Part shown: positions 1 through 7,842 of the stretch, piece after piece
Position numbering within the stretch: the first letter of the stretch is position 1
Layout of the letters: every line of letters starts with the position of its first letter
NCBI GenBank assembly: GCA_051745065.1
Contig: JBNJDQ010000053.1
Span: 1-14,542 of the forward strand
Length of the DNA stretch: 14,542 bases
Source: Chitinivibrio sp051745065
Lineage (GTDB): Bacteria; Fibrobacterota; Chitinivibrionia; Chitinivibrionales; Chitinivibrionaceae
Reading direction: 5' to 3'
The notes under the pieces: generated by a model
Seen by the model: the letters and a program-made list of their open reading frames with translations, nothing else
The model's database searches: none
Told to the model about the DNA's origin: nothing
Translations under genes and position numbers: made by a program

Positions 1-34
1 CGAATATTACACATATTACTGAGAGAAGCAATTG

Positions 35-40
35 TATAAT
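35..40 (+). promoter_or_regulatory. Candidate -10 box for the first operon
   Basis: A perfect TATAAT lies 27 nt upstream of the first start codon, which would give a leader of about 20 nt. The -35 region is poor: catatt at 12-17 with a 17-nt spacer. This is therefore a -10-only call. It could serve the overlapping run of four plus-strand genes that ends at 4391. Confidence 0.4.
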
Positions 41-67
41 CACCTATGAGTTTTGCAGGGGCAGTAA

Positions 68-313
68 ATGAGCATACGATGGATTCGGAATGTCGTTGTT
101 GACGGCGAAGAGACAACTCTGGAGATACAACTGGGCTTTCGTCATATGGGGGATCGCTGTTACGTGCGTGTGGGCACAGAGTTGGAAGAGTATTTCCGCC
201 CTCCCTCGGAGAATCGTGAGGATATCGTCAATGAGGGTTTGCTGAAACTGCAGGAAAAACTGAAGGACAGTGTCGTTACCAACCCTGACGGGAGTTATTA
301 TGAGTGGACATAA
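68..313 (+). CDS. Orphan 81-residue protein, translationally coupled to GH57 gene
   Basis: I do not recognise this protein. It starts at ATG 68 behind a good ribosome binding site (AGGGG at 57-61, 6-nt spacer) and a TATAAT box, which supports real expression. The product is small, charged and soluble, with no signal peptide, membrane segment or cysteine pair. The first half alternates hydrophobic and polar residues in a way that suggests beta strands (VVVDGEETTLEIQLGF, then RCYVRVGTELEEYF). Residues about 47-68 (SENREDIVNEGLLKLQEKL) look like one amphipathic helix. Its last 14 nt overlap the start of the glycoside hydrolase gene, so the two are probably co-translated. It may be a partner or regulator of that enzyme, but this is inference from position only. 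Confidence 0.72.
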   Translation: MSIRWIRNVVVDGEETTLEIQLGFRHMGDRCYVRVGTELEEYFRPPSENREDIVNEGLLKLQEKLKDSVVTNPDGSYYEWT

Positions 314-2792
314 ATATTGTGTAATTCACGGACATTTTTATCAGCCTCCACGGGAGTCTCCGTGGTTTCGTGAGATCATACGGCAGGAATCGGCTGCGCC
401 GTACCATGACTGGAATGAACGGATCTTTGATGAGTGTTACCGCAATAACGCTTTTTCCCGAATTCTCGATGAAACCGGGCGTATTGTGGGTGTGAATAAT
501 AACTACAGCTACATGAGCTTCAACTTCGGCCCGACTCTCTTTAAGTGGCTGGCGGAGAAGAAACCCCTGGTGTATGAGCGGATCATCGAAGCGGATCGCC
601 GCAGCTGTGAGTATTTTGACGGTCACGGCAGCGCTGTGGCGCAGGTCTACAATCATACGATTCTGCCCCATGCCTCGCGCCGGGATAAAATCACCCAGAT
701 TCGGTGGGCAAAATCCTTCTTCCATCGCCATTTCGGCAGGGATCCGGAAGGATTGTGGCTCTCCGAAACGGCAATCAACAGCGAAACCGTGGAAGTGCTG
801 ATTCGGGAAAATATCAAATTTGTTATTCTTTCACCGAATCAGGCCGAGGCATTCCGCACCGAGGTCAGTCGTAAAAAGATGGAAACTGACTGGTACTCTG
901 TTGATAAACACGGTCTTGATCCACGTTACCCCTACCGGGTATACTCCTACGACCGGCGTGGACGGCGAAAGAAAGGCTATCTTTCGGTGTTTTTCTTTGA
1001 TGAGCCTGTGTCCAGAGCTATCAGTTTTGAAGATCTTCTGGATAATGCCGATATTCTTGCGGGCCGCCTCAAAAGTTGCTTTGATGATGATGCGGAGGAA
1101 AATCAGCTGGTCAGTATTGCCACAGACGGTGAGACCTTTGGCCATCATAAGAAAGATGGGGATATGTGCCTGGCCTACTTCTTTAAAAAGAAGGCTGAGG
1201 AGGAAGGTCTGACGGTGGTGAATTACGCTTCCTACCTTGCGATACATCCGCCCACACGGGAGGTGAAGCTGAAAAACGCCCGTGGGGAAGGGACTGCCTG
1301 GAGCTGTGCCCATGGAACCGGACGCTGGATACGGGACTGCGGCTGCAGTACCGGCGGCGGTCCGGACTGGAATCAGGCGTGGCGCGGCCCTCTGCGTGAG
1401 GCCATGGATTACCTGAATCAGGAAATCAGCATGCTCTATGAGCAGGAATGCGAACCTCTGTTTTCCGATCCATCGGAGCTTCGCAACCGTTATGAGCCCT
1501 TTATCGATTCCAAAGAGGGCGTCGATGAATTTCTGCAGGAGCAGGCGAGGCGACGACTTACCCGCGGGGAGACTGACCGCATTGTCATGCTTCTTGAGTC
1601 ACAGGTTTATATGCAGTATGCCTATACTTCCTGTGCGTGGTTTTTCAATGATGTAACGGGGCTGGAAACGGTTCAGAATATTCGCTATGCCCTGCGTGCC
1701 TGGCAGCTTGCCTGGCCCTATACGCAGAGCAACTTTCAGCTTGATCAGTTTCAGGCGATTCTGCGCGAAGCCAAGAGCAATATTGGCGGCAAAAGCGGTG
1801 CAACAATCCTGGCAAAAGAACTTGAGCGGATGTCTCTGCACATGGAGCGTGCGGCCTTTACGGCAGCCCTCAATAATTATATCTACAGTGATTCGGCTGA
1901 CTTTAACCTTGATGCCTACACTGTTTCCATTGAGACTCTTGTGCATATCAGCGGTGAAGATACTGATACTGACGATGCAACGTCCTGGGAGGTATTCTTT
2001 GTGGATGTGCTCCACTGCAGTTCACGGGAGGAGGCTTCAATGATTCTTGCTCTGTCCCATGTGGGACGGGGGGAGGTTGCGTGTCGCCTCTTTGATGCGA
2101 AATTCCGTGACTCCGTTGTTGAAAAGCAGAGCATTTCCCATCTCATGGAGCAGGAAGTATGCCATCGTTTTACCCTGAGTGATGCTTTTACCGCCTATTG
2201 TGAAACCCTGACGCAGAAATTCGTCACGGATTTTGCCAGTGAAACCCTGCTCAATTATATTTCCTGGGCGGATGGAGCGGAGAACAATAATCGCCTCAAC
2301 ATTATTACCGCTCTCAACGACGGGTTGCCGCCGGCTCTTTCGGGAATTGTTTCTTTCTTTCTGGAAGAGGAGTGGTATCTTGTCGTACAGCAGCTGGTTA
2401 AAAACCGTTTGACCCCGGATATTCAGAATGCCCTTGATGAAATATACAGAAAATCCCGGCATTTCGGGGTTCCCATTGATATGCGCCGCAGTGCAGAGAT
2501 CTTTGATGACATGCTTATTGCAGCGATCAGGGATATGAATATCCGAACCATTTGCAGAGACAGGATCGGGTGGCTCAGAGATATGGTGAATGCAGTACGC
2601 CGCTACGATATTCCGGTTCGGCGCAAGCAGATACAGGATTATTTCTATCTTGCCTATAAGCGGCTTGCGAAGTTTATTCAGGAGCGTAAAGATGAATCGG
2701 GGGAATTTTCCGCCGAAGAACGTGAATGCATTGATCTGGTGAACAGCTTTGCCGAGGAAATCGGCTTTTCATCGGAAAAATGCCGCCTGTAA
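300..2792 (+). CDS. Glycoside hydrolase family 57 protein with DUF3536 domain
   Basis: An 830-residue GH57-type (alpha-amylase/alpha-mannosidase superfamily) protein, probably cytoplasmic because it has no signal peptide. The N-terminal half carries GH57 landmarks: HGHFYQPPRE at 10-19, LWLSETA with the expected nucleophile Glu156, and TDGETFGHH with the expected acid/base Asp276. A cysteine-containing segment (DCGCSTGGGPDWNQAWR) and the long helical C-terminal part match the DUF3536 region usually fused to this GH57 subgroup. The likely substrate is an alpha-linked glucan, but activity has not, to my knowledge, been established for this subgroup. ATG 300 is preferred to the upstream GTG at 270 because GGAG at 291-294 sits just before it and homologous proteins begin close to the HGHFYQPPRE motif. 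It overlaps the orphan gene before it by 14 nt and the methyltransferase gene after it by 13 nt. Confidence 0.93.
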   Translation: MSGHKYCVIHGHFYQPPRESPWFREIIRQESAAPYHDWNERIFDECYRNNAFSRILDETGRIVGVNNNYSYMSFNFGPTLFKWLAEKKPLVYERIIEADRRSCEYFDGHGSAVAQVYNHTILPHASRRDKITQIRWAKSFFHRHFGRDPEGLWLSETAINSETVEVLIRENIKFVILSPNQAEAFRTEVSRKKMETDWYSVDKHGLDPRYPYRVYSYDRRGRRKKGYLSVFFFDEPVSRAISFEDLLDNADILAGRLKSCFDDDAEENQLVSIATDGETFGHHKKDGDMCLAYFFKKKAEEEGLTVVNYASYLAIHPPTREVKLKNARGEGTAWSCAHGTGRWIRDCGCSTGGGPDWNQAWRGPLREAMDYLNQEISMLYEQECEPLFSDPSELRNRYEPFIDSKEGVDEFLQEQARRRLTRGETDRIVMLLESQVYMQYAYTSCAWFFNDVTGLETVQNIRYALRAWQLAWPYTQSNFQLDQFQAILREAKSNIGGKSGATILAKELERMSLHMERAAFTAALNNYIYSDSADFNLDAYTVSIETLVHISGEDTDTDDATSWEVFFVDVLHCSSREEASMILALSHVGRGEVACRLFDAKFRDSVVEKQSISHLMEQEVCHRFTLSDAFTAYCETLTQKFVTDFASETLLNYISWADGAENNNRLNIITALNDGLPPALSGIVSFFLEEEWYLVVQQLVKNRLTPDIQNALDEIYRKSRHFGVPIDMRRSAEIFDDMLIAAIRDMNIRTICRDRIGWLRDMVNAVRRYDIPVRRKQIQDYFYLAYKRLAKFIQERKDESGEFSAEERECIDLVNSFAEEIGFSSEKCRL

Positions 2793-4015
2793 CGGAGGAG
2801 GGGATTGCCGCCCTCATGGCTCCGGCGGGCCGCGAATTTCTGCAGGTCTGCATTGACGGGGGCGTAAGTGCACAGGAGCTTATCCTGAAGAACGCCGGAC
2901 GCGTTGACGGGGCTCTGCTTTCGGCTGCGGCGGAGCAGCTTGCCTGCCGAAAGCGCTGTCTGCGCAAGCATCCCCGTCTTGGGACGGCGGGCCTTCTTGC
3001 TGAGTCTTCTCTGTTGGAGCAGTCAACAGCGGAGGCCGTAGCCCGGGCCAGAACAGCCCTGATATCGGGGGCATCACTATTTGACGCAACGGGCGGTCTC
3101 GGCGTGGACAGTCTGGCTTTTGCCCGCAGGTTTTCCCGGGTGACCTATGCGGAAATCGACCCCGTCCGCTGTGCACTTTTTCGTGCCAATTGTGAGATCC
3201 TTGGAGCAGGGGCGGGCATTGATATTGTCTGCGGTGATTCCATGGACCATCTGGCGCAAAGCAGCCGTACGTATGACTGGATTTTTGTCGATCCCGCCCG
3301 TCGAAGCAGGACGGGCAAACGCCGAATTGAACTGACCCAGTGGGAGCCGGATATTATTGCCCATGAAACGCTGCTTCTGTCCCGTGTCGCGGCGGGAGTA
3401 GCCGTTAAGATTGCGCCGGCCTTTGATGTGACGCGCTTGCGGACGCTTCTGCCCCGGATTGATTCGGTTACAGCTATCTCCCTGGGGGGCGAGGTAAAAG
3501 AGCTTTTGGTTCTTTTGCGTTCTGCCGCAGAACATACTGACTGCCGACTGGGGGCACTGTGTCTGGATGCGGCGGGAAATGAGATCTACCGCTGTGAGCA
3601 TGGTGCCGAGGCTTGGGCGTCCACTCCCGCAGCACCGCAGGAGGCGTTGCCGGTTCTCTGTGAGCCCGACGGCGCGCTGATTAAGATGGGGCTGACCGGT
3701 GTGATTGCCCGTGAATTCGGTCTGTACAGCTTTAATCTCTCCGGTGTGTTCCTGCAGGCGCCCCGCCCCATCGCGGGGTTTCCCGGGCGACAGTTTCGTG
3801 TGGTCGCTGCTTTTGTCTGGAGCCGAAAAGCATTTAAAGCGTATCTTCGCAGGAAAAACATTTCCCGGGCATCCCTGATTCGCAGAGATTTCCCCCTGTC
3901 TCCTCAGGAGATCCGCCGGCGCTTTTCTTTGGGGGAATCAGCAAAGACATTTTTTATTTTTACCCGTGACAACACTCAGCGAAAGGTGGTCCTTCATGGT
4001 GAACGGATTGACTGA
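2780..4015 (+). CDS. THUMP-like domain class I SAM-dependent methyltransferase
   Basis: A 411-residue protein with a helical N-terminal part, a central Rossmann methyltransferase domain and a C-terminal THUMP-like domain. SAM-binding motif I is DATGGLGVD at 102-110, and the acidic loop YAEID follows at 123-127. The motif-IV position reads DPARRS at 171-176, characteristic of this family, with GGEVKELLVLL downstream. The C-terminal block (FPGRQFRVV, then RRDFPLSPQEIRRRF) matches the THUMP-like/PG1098 family. THUMP homology suggests an RNA substrate, but the modified nucleotide is not known to me. ATG 2780 overlaps the GH57 stop by 13 nt. A second ATG at 2816 lies 12 nt after a purine-rich GGAGGAGGGG (2794-2803) and is a real alternative. 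I keep 2780 because homologs have a helix before the equivalent of MAPAGREFL. Confidence 0.86.
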   Translation: MPPVTEEGIAALMAPAGREFLQVCIDGGVSAQELILKNAGRVDGALLSAAAEQLACRKRCLRKHPRLGTAGLLAESSLLEQSTAEAVARARTALISGASLFDATGGLGVDSLAFARRFSRVTYAEIDPVRCALFRANCEILGAGAGIDIVCGDSMDHLAQSSRTYDWIFVDPARRSRTGKRRIELTQWEPDIIAHETLLLSRVAAGVAVKIAPAFDVTRLRTLLPRIDSVTAISLGGEVKELLVLLRSAAEHTDCRLGALCLDAAGNEIYRCEHGAEAWASTPAAPQEALPVLCEPDGALIKMGLTGVIAREFGLYSFNLSGVFLQAPRPIAGFPGRQFRVVAAFVWSRKAFKAYLRRKNISRASLIRRDFPLSPQEIRRRFSLGESAKTFFIFTRDNTQRKVVLHGERID

Positions 4016-4391
4016 TATCTTAAAAAAACACTGCGGGCGCATATTGCTTTTCTGGTGGATCGTCATGGCAGTATTAACATCCCTGCCAGGCAGTGGTGTT
4101 GTGAATTCGGCTGTCATGGGCAGGGATAAGCTCGCCCACGGGGCGGGGTATTTGGTTTTTGGTGTTCTTTTGACGTTTTTTCCGGTATGCAGGCGATGGT
4201 TGCGCCCGAAAGCGGCAGGGGTGGCAGCTTTTTGTATCCTCGCCCTGTACGGTGTGCTTGACGAAGTTCACCAGCTCTATATTCCGGGAAGAGACGGTTC
4301 TGTCTATGATTGGTATGCCGATATTGCCGGCGGTGCGGCAGGGGTGCTTCTTGCAGTTGCTGTTCTGAGTCGGAGGCCGTTTACACGGTAA
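3996..4391 (+). CDS. VanZ-like small membrane protein
   Basis: A 131-residue integral membrane protein of the VanZ-like family. It has about four hydrophobic segments (roughly 16-30, 50-64, 74-88 and 108-128) and the conserved polar motifs between them: DKLAH at 44-48, DEVHQ at 89-93 and the DWYAD pair at 105-109 after YIPGR. VanZ itself gives low-level teicoplanin resistance in the vanA cluster; most chromosomal relatives have no assigned role, so no resistance function should be assumed. ATG 3996 is chosen because AGGTGG at 3984-3989 lies 6 nt upstream. The in-frame GTG at 3966 has no ribosome binding site. The start lies 20 nt inside the methyltransferase gene, consistent with translational coupling. 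The last 11 nt overlap the end of the convergent hydrolase gene. Confidence 0.88.
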   Translation: MVNGLTDILKKHCGRILLFWWIVMAVLTSLPGSGVVNSAVMGRDKLAHGAGYLVFGVLLTFFPVCRRWLRPKAAGVAAFCILALYGVLDEVHQLYIPGRDGSVYDWYADIAGGAAGVLLAVAVLSRRPFTR

Positions 4392-5217
4392 AGCGCTGAG
4401 TTTGCCTGATCGGAATCATTTTTCCGCCGCTCCGGCGGGCAATACTGCCGTAGAGTTCTTCGATATCTGCATCGGTACGGTCAATCGAATAATGAATAAA
4501 TCCGGTTTTTTTGGCGCCGCATTTCTGTGCAAACTGTACAACATCATCGATGCTTGAATGTCCCCAGCCGACATGATTTTCGTATTCCTCTGCGGTGAAT
4601 TGCGCATCGTGGAGCAGGAGATCTGCATCGGCGGCAAAAGCTGTATATTCGTCCAGAGTGCGACTGTGTGCATGGAGGAAGCCAAGCTCGTTATCTGTAA
4701 GAAATACAAAACTGCGGCCTCCTTCCTCAATCCGGTACCCCAGGCCTCCGTGGTTGGTGTGGCTCAGGCGTATTGTCGTAATACGCAGAGAGCCAATCTC
4801 AAAGGTGGTTTCATTGATAGTGTGGAAATGCAGGTCTGCCTTGATAGCCTTGTTTTCCAGCCCAAGGGGAAAGTAGGGCGGTGAAATCGTTGTGCTGAAA
4901 GGAGTGCGTACATTACCTGCAGCCTCCACGGCGGGGCCGAAAATATTGAACGTGTAGGAGCTGTTAAACAGCTGCGGCACAAAGGGAGTGCCGATAATAT
5001 GATCCAGGTGATAGTGGGTCAGGAGCAGGTGGATAACCCGGTTTTCATCGGAACTGATATTATTTGCGAGACGGCGAATGCCCGAGCCGGCATCGATAAT
5101 CACCCGCTCACCTTCATTGGACAGAACTTCTATACAGGTGGTGTCGCCGCCGTAGAGGGCAAAATCCTTCCCGCTTGACGGAAGAGAGCCCCGAACTCCC
5201 CAGCATATTATCTTCAT
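4381..5217 (-). CDS. PhnP-like metallo-beta-lactamase-fold hydrolase
   Basis: A 278-residue metallo-hydrolase related to the COG1235/PhnP group, which includes phosphoribosyl cyclic phosphodiesterases. The start shows the family signature WGVRGSLP (6-13) and YGGDTTCIEV (22-31). The metal-binding motif is H68-Y-H70-L-D72-H73. Later candidate ligands are in RLSHTNHGG, FLTDNE, GHSS and FIHYS. Many relatives have HHD near the last ligand; here it reads HYS. The substrate is unknown but is likely a phosphodiester or cyclic nucleotide. The start at 5217 is set by the family N-terminus and by GGAGC on the minus strand at 5221-5225. Upstream in-frame codons translate the antisense of tRNA-Ser and are not real coding sequence. 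No partner gene lies on its strand. Confidence 0.9.
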   Translation of the reverse strand: MKIICWGVRGSLPSSGKDFALYGGDTTCIEVLSNEGERVIIDAGSGIRRLANNISSDENRVIHLLLTHYHLDHIIGTPFVPQLFNSSYTFNIFGPAVEAAGNVRTPFSTTISPPYFPLGLENKAIKADLHFHTINETTFEIGSLRITTIRLSHTNHGGLGYRIEEGGRSFVFLTDNELGFLHAHSRTLDEYTAFAADADLLLHDAQFTAEEYENHVGWGHSSIDDVVQFAQKCGAKKTGFIHYSIDRTDADIEELYGSIARRSGGKMIPIRQTQRFTV

Positions 5218-5369
5218 AATGCTCCTTACAAACGTACAGACTTGTGAGTTTTTATAATATACCTTACTAAAGAATATAATAGGTATGAAAAAAAAACACG
5301 AATTAAATTTTGAAATCATTGAATTATCTCTGTGCAGAACGTATATTATGGCCGCTATTTGACAAATAC
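5218..5369. promoter_or_regulatory. AT-rich divergent intergenic region
   Basis: This 152-nt gap lies between the divergent hydrolase gene (minus) and tRNA-Ser (plus) and is much richer in A+T than the genes around it. It contains a run of nine A at 5288-5296. Several TATAAT/TATATT-like boxes are present on both strands (5253-5258 on plus, and the same AT-rich stretch at about 5251-5280 read on minus). The minus-strand boxes could serve the hydrolase, but none has a good -35 partner. I see no operator-like inverted repeat. Confidence 0.5.
5319..5347 (+). promoter_or_regulatory. Promoter of the tRNA-Ser / SRP RNA unit
   Basis: TTGAAT at 5319-5324 and TATATT at 5342-5347 are separated by 17 nt, a good vegetative sigma-70-type match. 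Transcription would begin near 5354, giving a leader of about 16 nt before the mature tRNA-Ser, a normal distance for RNase P processing. Confidence 0.62.
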
Positions 5370-5462
<93 letters not shown>

Positions 5463-5469
5463 TATACAC

Positions 5470-5569
5470 GGGTCAGGTCCTGCACAGTGGTGGGTCTGTG
5501 AACTCCGCCAGGTCCGGAAGGAAGCAACGGTAAGCAGATTCCACCGTGTGTCGCAGGGTGCTTGGCCCC
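5470..5569 (+). ncRNA. ffs: Signal recognition particle RNA, small bacterial (4.5S) type
   Basis: About 100 nt with the universal SRP core: AGGTCCGGAAGGAAGCA with its GGAA tetraloop (5516-5519), followed by the internal-loop sequence CAACGGTAAGCAG. The ends pair to close the long hairpin: GGGTCAGG from 5470 with the CTTGGCCC region ending near 5568, and TCCTGC with GCAGGG inside. It lacks the Alu domain of the long Firmicutes form. It binds Ffh and targets nascent membrane proteins. Its position upstream of dnaX is common in bacteria. The exact ends are estimated from pairing. Confidence 0.95.
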
Positions 5570-5576
5570 TTTTTTT
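5570..5576 (+). terminator. T-tract after the SRP RNA hairpin
   Basis: Seven T directly follow the closing helix of the SRP RNA, so the RNA's own terminal stem plus this T-run can act as an intrinsic terminator. Some readthrough may feed dnaX, because the 81-nt gap to dnaX holds only weak promoter-like sequence (TATTTT at 5621-5626 without a convincing -35). Confidence 0.6.
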
Positions 5577-5657
5577 CTCACAGTCATACAAAAAAACTGG
5601 TTTCCCCGCAGTACTTTTCATATTTTATTACGCGAAAATCCCTTCTTTCGAGGTGCT

Positions 5658-7520
5658 ATGTCGTATAAAGTCTTTGCCCGAAAATGGCGTCCCGATACCT
5701 TTGACGATGTCGTGGGGCAGTCCCATGTTGTTGATACGGTAAAACGGGCGATAGAAACGGACCGCGTGGCCCATGCGTATCTTTTCTCCGGAACCCGCGG
5801 CGTGGGAAAAACAAGTCTGGCACGGCTTCTTGCACGGTCCCTGAACTGCGATGAAGGGCCGACCGTTACTCCCTGCGGAGTCTGTTCGCCCTGTCGTTCC
5901 ATTCAGGAGGGGAATAATTTTGATGTGGTAGAGGTGGATGGTGCTTCCAATAACGGGGTGGATGAAGTTCGCGAGCTTCGGGACAGCGTCAGCTACAGTT
6001 CCTTTGACGGCAAATACAAAATATTTATTATCGATGAAGTGCACATGCTCTCCAAGGGGGCCTTCAACGCCCTGCTGAAAACGATTGAAGAGCCGCCGGA
6101 GCGGGTCGTTTTCATTCTGGCAACAACGGAGCCCCACCGTGTTCCCGATACAATACACTCCCGCTGTCAGCGGTTTGAGTTTAAAACGGTTTCCCTTGAG
6201 GCTATTGCAGAACATCTCAAAACCATCTGCACCAGGGAGGGCATCTCCTTTGATGATGCGGCCGTGGAGATCATTGCACGCAAAGCCTGTGGCAGTATCC
6301 GCGATTCCCTTTCTCTTTTGGAGCAGGCCTGCGCCTTCAGCACAGATGGGTTGAGTGCAGCAGCGGTCCGTGAATCCCTGGGGCTGATCGGGGAGGATCT
6401 TTATCATGATCTTATGGAGGCCGTCATTGCAGGAGACCCCCGTCGTGCCGTGGCCTTTCTTGAGCAGGCCCTGGGCAGCGGGTATGATCTGCAGGAATTT
6501 ATCACGGGGTACATGGAGTATCTGCGGAAGCTTCTCTTTTCCGGCATGAACGAGGGCACACAGAGTTTCTCCGATCTTACAGAGGGGGATCTCCTCCGTA
6601 TTATCGAGGTGATCCGTCAATGCGAGTTTGATATGGGGCGCAGTTCGCTGCCCCGCTTTCAGGTGGAGCTGATGCTGATCAAGCTGGCCCGCATGGAGCG
6701 CACTGTGGAGATCGAAGATCTTCTTGCAGGGCGGGCGCCTCTTTCCCGTTCTTCGCAAAACGCCGAAACATCAGGGAACTCTTTGCCCTCCACGCCGGAG
6801 CGGCCCTCCCCGGCACAGGAGTCTGCTGCGAAGGCAGAGCCCGCGTTGAAGGATGTGCGGGACATGCCGGAGCCCGGGGAGCAGGCGCACCGGGCTCAAA
6901 CACGGCGTGACGATACCGCTGATGCAAAAGCTTCCCTTTCTGCCCAGGCTGCACCGCACAATGATTCTGCCCCTGGCCCCGATGCCGGAGAACCTGCGCA
7001 GGAGACCGACGAATCACCGGTGCCACCGAAGACGGGAGAAGATGCACCGCCCGGGGACGCACCATCGGCGGAAGATGATCAGGAGGAAACAGTTCCTAAG
7101 GAAACACGCCCCTACGATCCGGCGCATGGCACGGATTTCTGGTATGCCTTTCTGGCGTATTTTTCTCATAGAAAACCCCTCTGGGGGGCCTGGCTTGAGG
7201 CGGGGCGTCCCGTGGAATTCGACAGGGATTCCGTGGATTTGCGGTTTTCCCCGATTCATTCATTTCAGCAGCAGGAGCTGGCTGCACCGGAAACCAAGAA
7301 ACAGGTGGAGGCGCTTCTGCGGGATTTCTGCGGAACTCCACTGACTCTGCACCTGACCGTTGCCGCCGGTGACGGGTATGTGCAGGAAGCGCCTGAGAAC
7401 GCCCCGGGTACAGAGGAGCCGAAAACCCCCGGTCCCCACGCGGCCTCTTTGCATGATGAGGCTGTGCGGGAGCCCATAATCGATACAGTACTGGATATAT
7501 TCAACGGAGAACTCATATAG
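5658..7520 (+). CDS. dnaX: DNA polymerase III subunit tau (clamp loader)
   Basis: A 620-residue DnaX, the ATPase of the sliding clamp loader. The AAA+ core shows the FARKWRP N-terminus, Walker A GTRGVGKTS (45-53), a zinc site of Cys64, Cys73, Cys76 and Cys79, Walker B with DEVH at 126-129, sensor-1 ILATTEPHRVP, and the SRCQRFEF arginine-finger motif. A low-complexity Pro/Ala/Glu/Asp linker from about 375 to 515 follows. A conserved C-terminal tau domain then begins near FWYAFLAYF and includes PLWGAWLEAGRPVEF. ATG 5658 is chosen by the family start MSYKVFARKWRP and by GAGGT just upstream (spacer only about 3 nt). The longer in-frame reading from 5562 runs back into the SRP RNA. It is the first gene of the dnaX-ybaB-recR cluster. 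I see no A-rich slippery heptamer in the linker for making a short gamma form. Confidence 0.97.
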   Translation: MSYKVFARKWRPDTFDDVVGQSHVVDTVKRAIETDRVAHAYLFSGTRGVGKTSLARLLARSLNCDEGPTVTPCGVCSPCRSIQEGNNFDVVEVDGASNNGVDEVRELRDSVSYSSFDGKYKIFIIDEVHMLSKGAFNALLKTIEEPPERVVFILATTEPHRVPDTIHSRCQRFEFKTVSLEAIAEHLKTICTREGISFDDAAVEIIARKACGSIRDSLSLLEQACAFSTDGLSAAAVRESLGLIGEDLYHDLMEAVIAGDPRRAVAFLEQALGSGYDLQEFITGYMEYLRKLLFSGMNEGTQSFSDLTEGDLLRIIEVIRQCEFDMGRSSLPRFQVELMLIKLARMERTVEIEDLLAGRAPLSRSSQNAETSGNSLPSTPERPSPAQESAAKAEPALKDVRDMPEPGEQAHRAQTRRDDTADAKASLSAQAAPHNDSAPGPDAGEPAQETDESPVPPKTGEDAPPGDAPSAEDDQEETVPKETRPYDPAHGTDFWYAFLAYFSHRKPLWGAWLEAGRPVEFDRDSVDLRFSPIHSFQQQELAAPETKKQVEALLRDFCGTPLTLHLTVAAGDGYVQEAPENAPGTEEPKTPGPHAASLHDEAVREPIIDTVLDIFNGELI

Positions 7521-7530
7521 CGAGGTAGAT

Positions 7531-7842
7531 ATGTCAAAACAGATGAACAAGATGATGAAGAAAGCGCAGAAAATGCAGGCTCAGATGATGCAGGCACAGG
7601 AAGAGCTTGGGCAGAAAGAGGTTGAGGGAACCGCCGGCGGCGGTATGGTGAAGATTGTTCTCGACGGTTCACAGAACATGAAAAAAATCGCCATTGAACC
7701 TGACGCCGTTGATCCCGATGATGTGGAAATGCTGGAGGATCTTGTCCTGGCGGCCTTCAATGATGCCAACAAAAAGGTGAAAGATCTCAGCGAGGATCTC
7801 ATGGGCGGCATTACAGGCGGCCTCAATATTCCGGGGCTGTAA
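7531..7842 (+). CDS. ybaB: YbaB/EbfC family nucleoid-associated protein
   Basis: A 103-residue YbaB/EbfC protein, a small dimeric DNA-binding protein. The Met/Gln/Lys-rich N-terminal helix (KQMNKMMKKAQKMQAQMMQAQEEL) is typical, as is the central strand region EVEGTAGGGMVKIVLDGS. The segment ending in the MGGITGGLNIPGL tail is the usual C-terminus. Start ATG 7531 has GAGGT at 7522-7526. It lies 10 nt after dnaX and its stop directly abuts the recR start, so the three are one operon. Family members are often linked to recR, but the exact cellular role remains debated. Confidence 0.96.
   Translation: MSKQMNKMMKKAQKMQAQMMQAQEELGQKEVEGTAGGGMVKIVLDGSQNMKKIAIEPDAVDPDDVEMLEDLVLAAFNDANKKVKDLSEDLMGGITGGLNIPGL

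Noticed and set aside
2780..4391. An antibiotic resistance role for the VanZ-like gene
   Set aside because: No vanA-type genes are present, and most chromosomal VanZ-like proteins have no resistance function.
4419..4439. GC-rich hairpin CCGCCG/CGGCGG next to a T-run as a terminator
   Set aside because: The T-run precedes the stem on the plus strand, and on the minus strand the stem is followed by A, so it has the wrong polarity in both directions; it also codes for conserved hydrolase sequence.
5562..5657. Upstream in-frame extension of dnaX
   Set aside because: It would begin inside the SRP RNA, and the conserved DnaX N-terminus starts at 5658.
5628..6758. A 376-codon open frame on the minus strand opposite dnaX
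   Set aside because: It lies fully antisense to strongly conserved DnaX sequence, has no family motif, and open antisense frames are expected at this base composition and codon use.
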